Assembly: GCA_965237405.1 (NCBI GenBank)
Contig: OZ250139.1
Location: 806,001 to 870,000, forward strand
DNA: 64,000 nt
From: CAUZIB01 sp963663925
GTDB taxonomy: Bacteria > Acidobacteriota > Vicinamibacteria > Vicinamibacterales > UBA8438
Direction: 5' to 3'
Part shown: piece after piece, positions 51,993 through 61,759 of the stretch
Numbering within the stretch: the first letter of the stretch is position 1
Layout: each line of letters begins with the position of its first letter
The notes under the pieces: model-generated
The model's database searches: none
Told to the model about the DNA's origin: nothing
The model's input: only the letters and a program-made list of their open reading frames with translations
Program-made: the position numbers and the translations under genes

Positions 51993-53912
51993 CTACCGGT
52001 CGACGGGTGAGTACCAGATAGGTGAACTCCAGGCACGCTCCTGCAGCGTCGCCGGCAGATCGGACCGTCGTTCTATACCGGACCGCATCGCGTCCCAAGT
52101 TGACCACCGGCAGGTCGGGTTCTCAAGTACCCGCACGTAGTAGATGGCGAGCTGAGCGGCATCGAAGTTGGGATCGGTCCAGAGTGTGCGCAGCTCAGCG
52201 TCTCCGATGTCCTCACTGTAACTGCAGTCAGAGAGATTGACACGAGCCCCGTTTTCAGGGCACCGATGGGTTATTGGATTGACTTGAGCTCCATCTGAGC
52301 AGGCGACGTCGTAGACTTGCTCATAAGTTTTGTTGCCATCCACCCAACCTTTGATCACCTGGAGCCGTGCTAGAGGAGCGCTCGCGGGATCGCGAGTGGT
52401 CCAGACTAAGAAACGAGGGATTCGTCCGCCTTGGCCGACGAGTTCACCACCCATCGCAACACCATCGGCGTAGGCTTTAGCAATCATCTCTGGGTCATTC
52501 ACTAAGTCGTTGACATAGTTGTAACCGGCAAAGAAACGAACACGGATACGCGGCCCGGTTGTTGCAAAGGTTTCTTTGCGGCGGAAAGCATCAAAGATCG
52601 AGTCACGTGTGTTTTCTTCTGCCCACACCCCGGCGAGACTCCCGGCGCTGAAGAGGGCGTTCTGACTGGTGTTGTAGCGACGACTGTCGGGTGTCGGCGT
52701 ATCGAACGGCACCGTTGAGTCTGGCGGCGGCGCCAGACCGTCCGAGGCGAAGAAGCCAGACTCACCGGACACCCCACCAGCTGTGTGGCTATCGGTAGAG
52801 CCGATGAGGCCGAAGCGAAAGGGGTTGAAACCGCTGCTTTCCTCCATCCGGAGACCGTTGAGATAGGCCTCTCGCACGTAACTTCCAGAAAGTACGCTCT
52901 CTTCGGGTTCACTGTTTCGATACACCCTGGCGAATCCCGGCATTCCACGAGGGATGATGTAAGGATAGATCTCGAAGTCCGCCCACTCGTCGTTTGTGGA
53001 GAGCGCGGGATGGGTGTCGGAGGTGCCCTTGATTTGGGTAACCTCAACGAGTGGTTCGTTACGCATGCGGACCTCGGCGTAGGCGGCGTCGAAGGGCTCA
53101 CCCGTGAGCCTCTCGGTCTTGAATGTCAATCCGTTGGAGCCGTTCGCGTTGTGCGGAATCGCGAGAGCTTCGATACCGGCGTCACGATTACGTTCCATCC
53201 ACGCCCACATGTCCTCTGGATTATTTGAGTCGAGACGACTGAATGGCACTTCCGGCACCGCGCTACTCCGGAAGATCACATTACGGTGTAGGTTCTGGCT
53301 CTCGGGGCTTGCGCTGTACTCGTAGGCAATAAAGGTGGTAAAGCTACCAGGCTTGTAATGGCGCTCGGCCGCGTCGATGGTTTTTTGCCACGCCGACCGA
53401 ACCACGTCCATATCCAGCAACCCTTCCCGGTCGCCCATGTACGTCCGGATCTCACGCTGCGCCGCCTGTCGCTCCTCCGTCGTTGTGGCTGCTGCCAAGA
53501 GCTGGGAAGCGGGGTGCTGTGAGACCGCCTGCCCGGGATCCACCATCGCCTCGATCATGCCCAGGAAACTTGCATGGTCCGCGACCGCGAAAAAGTCCAT
53601 CGGTGTTGCGAGCTGGACTTCAAATCCGCCTCGGTGGGTAAGAGGTTCACCTTGGGCGTAGCGGTAGGCCTCATCGGGACCGGCTCGGGTGCCCATGAGG
53701 AAGGCGTCGTGTGAGAACTTGGTGTGCACGTGGAGGTCGCCGAAGTAAGCGTTACGCAATGGGTTTGGATCCGAGGTCTTGACTTCCGCAGACGTACCGC
53801 TACTTTGCGAGATTTCGGGTTCGGACCGCTCTGTGTCTCCGCCGCAGCCGACCAGCGTGACTCCGATGAGGGCGACGATGCCAAGACTCTTAAGCAACTC
53901 AACTCGACTCAT
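51993..53912 (-). CDS. DUF3604 lipoprotein with PHP-like metal site
   Basis: Exported lipoprotein of 639 aa. Signal peptide LGIVALIGVTLVGCGG ends in a lipobox with Cys23. The DUF3604 domain starts FGDLHVHTKFSHDAFLMGTR (~57), giving a HxH pair; FFAVADHASFLGM (~107) and DSHTAGGVSGESGF (~373) provide more likely metal ligands. The fold resembles PHP-type phosphoesterases, but no activity is established for the family. It stands alone: 160 bases separate it from DUF6526 and 87 from the ankyrin gene. Confidence 0.88.
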   Translation of the reverse strand: MSRVELLKSLGIVALIGVTLVGCGGDTERSEPEISQSSGTSAEVKTSDPNPLRNAYFGDLHVHTKFSHDAFLMGTRAGPDEAYRYAQGEPLTHRGGFEVQLATPMDFFAVADHASFLGMIEAMVDPGQAVSQHPASQLLAAATTTEERQAAQREIRTYMGDREGLLDMDVVRSAWQKTIDAAERHYKPGSFTTFIAYEYSASPESQNLHRNVIFRSSAVPEVPFSRLDSNNPEDMWAWMERNRDAGIEALAIPHNANGSNGLTFKTERLTGEPFDAAYAEVRMRNEPLVEVTQIKGTSDTHPALSTNDEWADFEIYPYIIPRGMPGFARVYRNSEPEESVLSGSYVREAYLNGLRMEESSGFNPFRFGLIGSTDSHTAGGVSGESGFFASDGLAPPPDSTVPFDTPTPDSRRYNTSQNALFSAGSLAGVWAEENTRDSIFDAFRRKETFATTGPRIRVRFFAGYNYVNDLVNDPEMIAKAYADGVAMGGELVGQGGRIPRFLVWTTRDPASAPLARLQVIKGWVDGNKTYEQVYDVACSDGAQVNPITHRCPENGARVNLSDCSYSEDIGDAELRTLWTDPNFDAAQLAIYYVRVLENPTCRWSTWDAMRSGIERRSDLPATLQERAWSSPIWYSPVDR

Positions 53913-53999
53913 AATGGAATCTCCGAGACAACGGCTGTGGTGAATAGCATGACACCTCGCTCATGTTCAGGGTGTGATCCAGAAAGCGACTGGTTGCGC

Positions 54000-55748
54000 T
54001 CAGGGGAGCACAACCAGTGTAGCCTTTGCCTGGGCACCTTCCTCGGAGGCTGGGTCCAATTCCACGACTTCTCGGAAGTGCTGCTTGGCGAGCTCCATGT
54101 CGCCCTTGTTTAGTGCTACGAGTGCCAGCTTAAACAGGGGTTTCACCCAGCTCGGATCTACGCTAGAGGCCTTTTCATACCACCCCTGAGCACGGTCGAT
54201 GTCACCGCTCGCAAATGCCAACTCGCCGAGGTTGTAGAAGTCGCGTGAGGCAGAGAGCCCTGTGGAGAGTCCCGTGTTGCTAGCAGACGCGGCTTCCACA
54301 CATGAGCCGCCACCGCGTGATCGGCGAACTAGCTGTCCGGCCGCATCACGGCACATCAGGCCCAACGCCGACCTGCCATAGTTGTTCTTGAGGTCCAGCT
54401 TCCCCCCGTGCTCGACTAGGAGGTCAACAACCGACGAATACGCCAGCCGCACGGCGACGTGCAGCGCGGTGTTCCCGTTCGGATCCGTCGCATTCACGTC
54501 GTTGCCCAACTCGAGCGCCAGCTTGGTCCCTTCCCGGGTCGCCCGCTCGCCGGCGGCCAGCAACCGCTGGGCCGCATCAACACCAATATCTTGGTCGCGG
54601 CGGTTCATTCGTTCCGTATTCCAGCCGGCGCCCGCAATCGCCATCAGCGGCGTCGTTCCGTTATCGGGCGAGAGTAGCGGATCGGCGCCGGTCGCGCCCA
54701 GAAACCGCATGATGTCAACCTCGGCATACTTGGCCGCCAGCCAAAATGGGGTCGCCCCAGCCAACGATCCAGACAAGGCATACCAATTGAGGTTGCGTTG
54801 TTGCCGGCTCCCTTGTGTGATGCGACTGTTCTGATCCGCCCCGTGCGCGCACAGCGCCTTCACCAGCTCCAGATCGCCCCGCGACACGGCCGTGTGCAGG
54901 GCCGTATACCCGGCGGCGGCGGCGTTCGAGTTCGCGCCGCGGTCCAACAAAAACGCAGCGAACTTGCCCTGACCACTGAAGCTAGCCATCACTAACGCAG
55001 ACTCGCCCCTTGGAGTCGTCTCGTTCACATCTGCACCCGCGTCGAGCAAGAGCCGTGCGCTGTCGATACGGCCGTGCCGTGCCGCAAATAGCAGCGGCGT
55101 CGACCCACGGTGGGGCAGCATCACCGATCCCTCGAAGGCGTTCCCGGTCCCGAGCCAACTGGGCAGGAGATGACTGGCCGAACGAGCGCTGACATCAGCA
55201 CCGTGCCCCAGCAGCAGCCGCACCACGTCTGGATCCTCTTGGGTTGCTGCCCACATCAGCGCCGTCTGCCCGTGGGATTTTTCCCTGGCGTTCACGTTGC
55301 TCGCGCCGTGGTCGAAAAGCGCCGCCACCGCGTCCGCGCTGCTGGTCCGCGCGCACGTCATGAGCGCCGTCTCCCCCATCGAAGTCGCCACGTTTGGGTC
55401 CGCTCCTGCCACCAGGAGCTTCTTGACCACCGTCGCGTTCCGGTTGGTACAGGCCAACGAGATTGGCGTCACACCGTAGTCATTGGCAGCGTTCACATCA
55501 GCGCCGGCGCGAAGGAGCGCCTCGATCGTCTCGAAATCGTCCCGCTCGACCGCCCAATGCAGCGCTGTCGCCCCGTCCCCCTCACGGGTATTCACATCAA
55601 CCTTCTGCTTGAGCAGAGCGCGCACGGTCTCGTGGTCATGGTTCTTGATCGCCTCGATCAGTTGGACGTCTGCACCCCCCGCCGAGACGCTGGCGACCAA
55701 AAACCACACAACCGCGCCCGTAGCCATTGACTTGTTGCACAGCCGCAT
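54000..55748 (-). CDS. Exported ankyrin-repeat protein with C-terminal TPR
   Basis: Secreted protein of 582 aa. Signal peptide ATGAVVWFLVASVSAGGA (~9-26). About ten ankyrin repeats run from ~30 to ~480, with typical TALHWAVERDDFETIEALLR, ALMTCARTSSADAVAALFDH and TALHVAVRLAYSSVVDLLVE units. Two TPRs end the chain (YNLGELAFASGDIDRAQGWY, LVALNKGDMELAKQHFREVV). The ATG at 55748 follows GGAGGAGG at a 7-base spacing. It follows the DUF1552/DUF1592 pair by 119 bases containing a 13-bp palindrome. A protein-binding scaffold role is inferred. Confidence 0.88.
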   Translation of the reverse strand: MRLCNKSMATGAVVWFLVASVSAGGADVQLIEAIKNHDHETVRALLKQKVDVNTREGDGATALHWAVERDDFETIEALLRAGADVNAANDYGVTPISLACTNRNATVVKKLLVAGADPNVATSMGETALMTCARTSSADAVAALFDHGASNVNAREKSHGQTALMWAATQEDPDVVRLLLGHGADVSARSASHLLPSWLGTGNAFEGSVMLPHRGSTPLLFAARHGRIDSARLLLDAGADVNETTPRGESALVMASFSGQGKFAAFLLDRGANSNAAAAGYTALHTAVSRGDLELVKALCAHGADQNSRITQGSRQQRNLNWYALSGSLAGATPFWLAAKYAEVDIMRFLGATGADPLLSPDNGTTPLMAIAGAGWNTERMNRRDQDIGVDAAQRLLAAGERATREGTKLALELGNDVNATDPNGNTALHVAVRLAYSSVVDLLVEHGGKLDLKNNYGRSALGLMCRDAAGQLVRRSRGGGSCVEAASASNTGLSTGLSASRDFYNLGELAFASGDIDRAQGWYEKASSVDPSWVKPLFKLALVALNKGDMELAKQHFREVVELDPASEEGAQAKATLVVLP

Positions 55749-55813
55749 ACACGTTCCTCCTCCGTCTCGCATCTCCCTGCCCCCGGCCTTCGGCAAGCCC
55801 CCAAGGTCCGGTC

Positions 55814-55849
55814 ACCGCGGGCATCGCCTACACGGCCGATGCCCGCGGT
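55814..55849 (-). repeat. 13-bp perfect inverted repeat between DUF1552 and ankyrin genes
   Basis: ACCGCGGGCATCG (55814-55826) is mirrored at 55837-55849 with a 10-base loop. It lies 19 bases past the DUF1552 stop and 66 before the ankyrin start, with no T-run. It could attenuate or process the transcript. Confidence 0.75.
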
Positions 55850-55867
55850 CGCACGCGCAAGACGATG

Positions 55868-57229
55868 CTACGAGAGCTGCGAAAGTTCGTGGATCGCGCT
55901 CTTAGTCCCGCCGAAATTCTCTACCGGGACGCCCAGCTTCAGCAGCATCGTGTACTGGAGATCGGTCAACGGTGTGCCCTTCGGGCAGATCACGTGACGA
56001 CCGCCCTGGATCTCTCCGCAGCCACCCCCAGCGACCAAGATCGGTAGATTCTCAGTCGTGTGTTTATTCGAATTCCGTAACGCACCGCCGTAGAGGAGCA
56101 TGACATGGTCCAGCAACGAGCCCTCGCCGTCGGGCGTGAATTGCAGCTTGACCAGGAAGTCACGAAACAGCAGCATGTGATACGCGTTGATCCTCGCCAA
56201 CTTCTCGAGCTTCTCCGGATTGTCCTGGTGGTGACTGAGCGGGTGGTGCGGCTCGGAGACGCCGATCTGGGAATACGTTATCCCACTCTCTTCACGGCCG
56301 ACCATGAACGTGATCACGCGGGTCATGTCGGTCTGATAGGCCAAGACCATCAGGTCGAACATCAATTTCGCATGCTCCTCGTACGACACCGGAATCCCGG
56401 CTGGGGAGGCCACGGCCGGCAGCTCCCGGTCCGCTCGTTGTTCCGCCCTCTGAATGCGGCGTTCGATCTCGCGGACGGTTTGCAGATAGTCGTCGAGCTT
56501 GCGTCGGTCGTACGGCGCCAGTCCGACCGCCAGATGGGCGACCTTCCCCAGTACCGCATCGAGGATGCTCTGCTGCTGCTTCATGCGCGCGCGGCGCGCG
56601 GCGGCACTCGTATTTCCCACATCGCCGAACAACCGCTCGAAGACGATACGGGGATTCGTCTCGCGCGGCATCGGCGTCGTCCGATTGGCCCACGAGTTGT
56701 TGAGATAGGCACAGCTGAAGCCTCCGTCGCAGGTGGACACCCCGTAGACCGTGTCGCTGCCCTCCAACGAGATCTCCAACGACGGCAGCTGGGTTTCACG
56801 CCCCAAACCCTCCGTCGTGGCCGCAACCTGGTCCATCGAAATGCCTAGCTCAAGGGCCGCGCCAGCTGTGCGCTTCGGACGTGCGCCGGTCAGAAGCGCT
56901 GACGCGGCCTCCGAATGGGTCGTGCCACGACCCGGCTCCGCGCCGACGCTGTCGAGCCCGGTCATGACCAGCACGTGCTCCCGCACCGGTGCCAGCGCCT
57001 TCAGGCTCGGTGTCCACTCGAACCCGGTACCCTCCGTCTTTGGCGTCCAGTATTCCTCGGGAGCGCCGTTCGGAAAGGTGATGACACCCAGACGTTTCGT
57101 CGGCACCGCCGCCGTCTTGGCCAGCGCCGTCACCGCTGGCACCATTCCGTCCAAGAGGGGCAGTGCCAACGCCGCGCCCACGCCACGCAGCATCGTCCGA
57201 CGCGGGATCATTGTCTTTGTCACAATCAT
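55868..57229 (-). CDS. DUF1552 domain protein
   Basis: Secreted protein of 453 aa with a twin-arginine-like start, IPRRTMLRGVGAALALPLLD (~7-26), suggesting Tat export. The DUF1552 body follows: GVITFPNGAPEEYWTPKTEG (~47) and the DEIGHxPHHPLSHH-like ISQ..VSEPHHPLSHHQDNPE region (~335). DUF1552 always accompanies DUF1592-type cytochromes in the genomes I know; function is not established. Its ATG overlaps the DUF1592 stop (TGATG), so the two are translated together. Confidence 0.9.
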   Translation of the reverse strand: MIVTKTMIPRRTMLRGVGAALALPLLDGMVPAVTALAKTAAVPTKRLGVITFPNGAPEEYWTPKTEGTGFEWTPSLKALAPVREHVLVMTGLDSVGAEPGRGTTHSEAASALLTGARPKRTAGAALELGISMDQVAATTEGLGRETQLPSLEISLEGSDTVYGVSTCDGGFSCAYLNNSWANRTTPMPRETNPRIVFERLFGDVGNTSAAARRARMKQQQSILDAVLGKVAHLAVGLAPYDRRKLDDYLQTVREIERRIQRAEQRADRELPAVASPAGIPVSYEEHAKLMFDLMVLAYQTDMTRVITFMVGREESGITYSQIGVSEPHHPLSHHQDNPEKLEKLARINAYHMLLFRDFLVKLQFTPDGEGSLLDHVMLLYGGALRNSNKHTTENLPILVAGGGCGEIQGGRHVICPKGTPLTDLQYTMLLKLGVPVENFGGTKSAIHELSQLS

Positions 57230-59694
57230 CAACCTATCCTCCTCGTCTGAAACGGTTCGCTGTTAACAATCGCCAAGATCACGGCCGACCAGCGTGACTC
57301 CTGTGCCGCGGCTTCGCGCCGGATCCGCCGGATCGCCGGCATGTCGGCCGCTTCCAGCCGACGACCGACGGCATAGGTGACCAGCCGTTCAGTCACCGTC
57401 CCGATAAATTCGTTCCTACTTGCCAAGATCTGCCGCAAGCCGCTCACCCCGTCGAACTCGCTGCCGTCCGGCGTCACCCCTGACGGATCGATCGGCGGCC
57501 CGAGTTCGCCCGCAACCCCTGTGTCCTCGGTGGTGCGCCACCGCCCGGTTGCGTCGAAATTCTCCAGCGCAAACCCCAGCGGGTCCATCATCCGGTGACA
57601 CGAGGCGCAGACGGGGTTACTTCGATGTTGCTCCATGAGCGCGCGCATTGACGTCGGGGGCTCGCCCTCTGCGCGCGTCTTCAGATCCGGCACATTGGGT
57701 GGCGGCTCCGGTGGTGGCACCCCGAGCAGGGTTTCCAGTACCCATTTGCCGCGCGACACAGGCGACGTGCGATTCGCATACGAGGTCAGCGTCAGAATAC
57801 TCGCTTGGCCCAGGAGGCCTGCCCGCCGGTCATCCGGCCACGTCACCCGCCGAAAATGGTTTCCATAGATGTTGGGTATCCCGTAGTGCTGCGCCAGACG
57901 TTCGTTGACGAAGGTGTAGTTCGCCGTCACTAACTCCACCAGCGGGCGATCCTCGCGTAGCTGTGTTTCCAGAAACAGCTGCGTCTCCCGCTGCATCACG
58001 ACGCGCAGGTTCTCGTCGAACTCGGGAAACACGGACGGGTCCGGCGACGCATTTCGGAGCCGGCGCAACCCGAGCCACTGGCCGGCAAAACTTTCAGCCA
58101 GTGTGTTCCTCGCACGCGGCTGAGCCAGCATTCGGCGCACCTGCTGTTCCAGCACCGCCGGCTCCTTCAGCTGCCCTTGTGCCGCCACGTCGAGCAGTTC
58201 GTCGTCGGGAATGCTCCCCCAGAGAAAGAACGACAGCCGGGACGCCAGCTCGAGGTCGCTCACGTGATAGGCAACCCCCGGTTCGACCTCCGCCGCCGGC
58301 TCGCGTTCGACGCGGAACACAAACTCCGGGTCGGTCAGCAAGAACTCCAGCGCCGCCTGGATTCCCGTTTCGAACCCGCCCTCACGCCGTCCCGCTTCGA
58401 AAAAGCTCAGCAACGCCGTCACGTCTCTGGGTGTAACGGGGCGCCGATACGCGCGCCGCGCCAAACTGGTGACGATCTGCTCCGCACACGCTGTCTCCTC
58501 CCTGCGGTTTTCCGGCCGACAGACAAGAATCTTCTGCCGGCTCGGCGTCTCGAGTGGAACGCGGCCGTCGAACGGCCCCCTTATAACCACCCTGAGCACC
58601 GCCGGATTCCCATCCTGCTGATCATCGGTGCTGAATCCAAACGTTGCCGGGCTCGGCGGCGGCTGCAGGACCCCTTCGTCCAGCGCTGGCCGCCGGACAA
58701 ACGCCAACCCCACCAACCGCATTCCAGCCTTCACCGGCACCCGAACTTGCAACTCCTCGTCCGCATTGACCGAATACGCACCCCACTCCGGGAATCCGCC
58801 GCTTCCGGAGCCACAGTAACTCGTCGCGCACCGCGCGCCCTCGAAGTCTCCGCCGACCATGAATGTCTTGACCAAGGCCTTATCCACCCGCACATCGAGT
58901 TGGTGCGGCGTGTTCCCGAGGCCACGGATGTAGTTGTAGAAGTTGCGACGCAGGTCGACTTTGAACAGATACTCCCCGTCGAGCGGAAAATAGTGACGCA
59001 CGGCCAGACCACCCCGTGACCCGAACGGCAGATCGTCGCTCGTGCGATCGTCTTGAGACTCCAGCTGGGGCACCGAGTAGGTGTGGGTTCGAGACGCCGC
59101 GGGCGGGTCGCCGAGTGCGAGCTGACTGATCCGCCGCGCCGCCGTCAGATAGCGCTCCATCAGCGTTGTCGACACCGATAACACCTCTGCGTTGTTGTCG
59201 AAGCCTTCAGCGTCCGCGTCATCCGGCGGCAGGAGAGCCTCGATTTCCACGTCGAGCCCGATCAGATCGCGCACCGCGTTCTTGTACTCGAGCCGGTTGA
59301 GGCGATGCGCCGTCATCGGGCGCCCAAGAGGCGGATGGGTGGCGGCCGCGCGGTCCAGTTCCGTTTCCAGCCAACTGACCCAGGCATCGCGTGTGGTGTT
59401 GTCGGGTCGCCGCGCCGCCGCGGGCGGCATCATCCCGGTCCGCACTCGCCGCACCACCTTTTCCCATAACTCCGCGTGGGCGCCAACCTCGCCCATGTCG
59501 AGCCCCTGCAGCGACACCGGCACCGCGCCGCGCTGATATCCGCTGTCGCTGTGACACGTGACACAGTACTGATCCACAAATGCACGCGGCGATGCTAGGC
59601 CGGACACCGCCTGGGCATGGCTCACGTGCGGTGAAAGGCCGCCTAGCGCCAGCGCGACGCCCGCTCCACTCGTCACCTTTAATAGCCACGACAT
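57229..59694 (-). CDS. DUF1592/DUF1588/DUF1587/DUF1595/DUF1585 cytochrome-like protein
   Basis: Large exported protein of 821 aa. Signal peptide (SGAGVALALGGLSPHVSHA, ~9-27). A c-type haem motif CVTCHS lies near residue 49 and a second CASCHRMMDPLG near 697. Domain order is PSCyt-type N-terminus, DUF1587 (LNRLEYKNAVRDLIGLDVE), DUF1595, DUF1592 (LASRLSFFLWGSIPDDELLD, ~484), DUF1588 (GLLGQASILTLTSYANRTSP, ~635) and DUF1585. Such proteins are thought to act in extracellular polymer degradation or electron transfer; this is not proven. First gene of the cluster with DUF1552 and an ankyrin protein. Confidence 0.92.
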   Translation of the reverse strand: MSWLLKVTSGAGVALALGGLSPHVSHAQAVSGLASPRAFVDQYCVTCHSDSGYQRGAVPVSLQGLDMGEVGAHAELWEKVVRRVRTGMMPPAAARRPDNTTRDAWVSWLETELDRAAATHPPLGRPMTAHRLNRLEYKNAVRDLIGLDVEIEALLPPDDADAEGFDNNAEVLSVSTTLMERYLTAARRISQLALGDPPAASRTHTYSVPQLESQDDRTSDDLPFGSRGGLAVRHYFPLDGEYLFKVDLRRNFYNYIRGLGNTPHQLDVRVDKALVKTFMVGGDFEGARCATSYCGSGSGGFPEWGAYSVNADEELQVRVPVKAGMRLVGLAFVRRPALDEGVLQPPPSPATFGFSTDDQQDGNPAVLRVVIRGPFDGRVPLETPSRQKILVCRPENRREETACAEQIVTSLARRAYRRPVTPRDVTALLSFFEAGRREGGFETGIQAALEFLLTDPEFVFRVEREPAAEVEPGVAYHVSDLELASRLSFFLWGSIPDDELLDVAAQGQLKEPAVLEQQVRRMLAQPRARNTLAESFAGQWLGLRRLRNASPDPSVFPEFDENLRVVMQRETQLFLETQLREDRPLVELVTANYTFVNERLAQHYGIPNIYGNHFRRVTWPDDRRAGLLGQASILTLTSYANRTSPVSRGKWVLETLLGVPPPEPPPNVPDLKTRAEGEPPTSMRALMEQHRSNPVCASCHRMMDPLGFALENFDATGRWRTTEDTGVAGELGPPIDPSGVTPDGSEFDGVSGLRQILASRNEFIGTVTERLVTYAVGRRLEAADMPAIRRIRREAAAQESRWSAVILAIVNSEPFQTRRIG

Positions 59695-59802
59695 GGTCGC
59701 AACCCTCTCATCCCGAAGAGGATGCTACCACCAGATCGACCGGCTTTTCCACGACTTTAGCCACGAGGCAGGCAGCCCAACGCGGGCGAACGTCGGGCCA
59801 AC

Positions 59803-60726
59803 CTACTGTCCGTTGAAGACGTACTGCACCGTTGACCGAAGGTTGTTTTCCGGTGCTGAGAAGTCGCTGTAGTAGCTTGGTACGCTGTAGGAACTCACAA
59901 CGTCATCGACCGACCGACCGGCCGCTTTTCCCTGCTTGGCCTTGATCACAACGTCGTTGTAAAAACCGCTGAAGTTTACGAAGTCATTCCAAGTCACCGG
60001 CGTGGGGTTATGCCCCGGAATAACGATGTCGACGTTGCGGATCCCGGCGACCGCCTTCTTCAGCGTCTCACCGAACTCGGTCGCACTACCGTTCCCGTTC
60101 GGCACATCGATGAACGGCAGCGCCATACGCTGGAACATGTCTCCGGTGTGCATCGTCCGAGCGTCGCGGAACACGACAAAGGTGTCGCCGTCAGTGTGGC
60201 CGCGACCGAAGTGGTAGAGGTCGATCCGATCCGCCCCGCTGAACAGCGCCAACGTGTCCGAGTAGGTCGTCTCTGGCAGATACTTTGTGTTCTCGCCCTT
60301 GAAGGCGTCGCAGTTGGTTACGGATTCGCAGGTCGCGCGCGCCATCTGTGCCAGCGTATTCTCATGCACGACGAAGTTGACCGTTTCGGGGAACTCAATG
60401 TTGCCACCGCTGTGGTCGTAGTGGGTGTGGGTGTTGATGATCGTCGTGATTGGCTTGTCCGTGATCTCGCGAACTTGGGCAATAATGTCTTGGCCGTAGC
60501 CATTGATCTTCGTGTCGACCAGCCAGACGCCGTTGTTGGTGAGGAAGATCGCGGTGTTTCCACCACCGCCCATGCCCTGCACGGAAGGAGCGTTGGCCAG
60601 CATGTAGACGTTGTCGGCGACCTGATGGAGTGCGAGAGTAACGCGTTCTTGCCGTGCTTCATAGGTCGTTACCGTCAGGAAGACGCCGCCGACCGTCACC
60701 ATTCCCAAGCAGATGCTGCGTCTCAT
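59803..60726 (-). CDS. Exported metallo-beta-lactamase-fold hydrolase
   Basis: Secreted metal-dependent hydrolase of 307 aa. Signal peptide ICLGMVTVGGVFLTVTTYEA (~5-24). The zinc motif HxHxDH is TIINTHTHYDHSGGNIEFPE (~95), with later ligands in RGHTDGDTFVVF (~175) and VIPGHNP (~232). The ATG at 60726 follows GAAGGAAA. The substrate is unknown; the family includes lactonases, glyoxalase II-like and beta-lactamase-like enzymes. Monocistronic. Confidence 0.9.
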   Translation of the reverse strand: MRRSICLGMVTVGGVFLTVTTYEARQERVTLALHQVADNVYMLANAPSVQGMGGGGNTAIFLTNNGVWLVDTKINGYGQDIIAQVREITDKPITTIINTHTHYDHSGGNIEFPETVNFVVHENTLAQMARATCESVTNCDAFKGENTKYLPETTYSDTLALFSGADRIDLYHFGRGHTDGDTFVVFRDARTMHTGDMFQRMALPFIDVPNGNGSATEFGETLKKAVAGIRNVDIVIPGHNPTPVTWNDFVNFSGFYNDVVIKAKQGKAAGRSVDDVVSSYSVPSYYSDFSAPENNLRSTVQYVFNGQ

Positions 60727-61121
60727 CTCGATTTCCTTCAGCGCCAAAATAGGGCGAATTTTAGACTATACCGGCACAGCGGCTTTCAGACCAGTCGGTA
60801 GTCCTAGCAGCCGCGATCGGGCGGTGTCCCTTCGAAGCGCTCGGTCCTACCCGACAGCTGGACGGCAATCTTACGGCTCACGTTGGTGCGCGACTTCCCA
60901 CTCGCGGGCCAGACACCTAGAATCCTTGACCCCTGAAACCCCTGTAAGCTCATGTAACAAGTGAGGCTATGCTAGTACAACGAGGAGTGAGCCGAACGCG
61001 GACAGAAGATAGAGAAGATCGTCTTCTAGACTTGCCTCATTCGTCGAGATGAAGGTGACAAGCTGTCTGATCAGCATCGTGTCACCATCGGATCTGGTTC
61101 AGTCGCTGTACTTAGCAACGC
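60727..61121. other. Non-coding interval with a decayed Sel1 end
   Basis: This 395-base interval between a leftward hydrolase and a rightward Sel1 gene holds no credible gene. It contains repeat copy J (60871-60916) in minus sense. The rest shows no recognisable motif; promoters for both flanking genes should lie here. Confidence 0.6.
60871..60916 (-). repeat. 3'-end repeat copy J (coding part only)
   Basis: Minus sense: CTGGCCCGCGAGTGGGAAGT gives LAREWEV, then AHQREP and TAA. The CCCCCGTCCCCG core does not follow. It is a Sel1-type gene end without its gene, and shows the two halves of the element can be separated. Confidence 0.75.
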
Positions 61122-61550
61122 ATGAGTAAGCCCATCGACGGATTCCCCACTCGCGCTGAACAGGATCAGGCGGAGGCGTTTGAGTTATACCGGATCGCGG
61201 CGGAACAAGGTGTCGCGGGCGCGCAGTGCCGACTCGGTGTGATGTACGCCGAGGGCCAGGGGGTGGCGCAAGACGACAAGGAATCAGTGCGGTGGTTTCA
61301 ACTAGCCGCTGAGCAGGGGGATGGGGAGGCGCAAGGCGGCCTCGGGTTGGCATACGCCGCTGGGCGAGGTGTGCCACAGGACTTCGTGGCCTCGCATATG
61401 TGGATGACCCTCGCGGCCGCACGACTCACGGGTGCGACGCAGCACGGAGCGCTAAAATTCCGTGACACCATGGCGTCCGCGATGACCTCGGGGAAGATCG
61501 CCGAAGCCCAACGTCTCGCGCAGGAGTGGATGCCGACATCGGAACGGTGA
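61122..61550 (+). CDS. Sel1-repeat protein
   Basis: Small helical repeat protein (142 aa), probably cytoplasmic since no signal peptide is seen. Two full Sel1 repeats, AGAQCRLGVMYAEGQGVAQD (~34) and GEAQGGLGLAYAAGRGVPQD (~70), are followed by the terminal AHMW-type helix (ASHMWMTLAAARLTGATQHG) and IAEAQRLAQEWMPTSER. This intact C-terminus is the reference for the Sel1 ends embedded in the dispersed repeat. Role unknown; Sel1 proteins usually bind partner proteins. Confidence 0.8.
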   Translation: MSKPIDGFPTRAEQDQAEAFELYRIAAEQGVAGAQCRLGVMYAEGQGVAQDDKESVRWFQLAAEQGDGEAQGGLGLAYAAGRGVPQDFVASHMWMTLAAARLTGATQHGALKFRDTMASAMTSGKIAEAQRLAQEWMPTSER

Positions 61551-61759
61551 AGGAGCGTTTCAGAGAAGAAAATGGTCCATCTCACAACATCACAACACCT
61601 CACTTTCAGATAGTGATGTTTCTTCCTGCACCGGCACTGGCTCCAGCGGACGAACGGTGGGTGTTTGAACGAGCACTGTATATCACACCAGCAGCCGTCG
61701 CTTGATGGATGAGTGTTATCGCTGTCGGGTGACGAAGATCGCAAAGGACACGCAAATGC

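Noticed and set aside
51836..52036. N-terminal extension of the DUF6526 gene
   Set aside because: The extension reads through repeat copy F and lacks family similarity; AAGGAGG sets the start at 51835.
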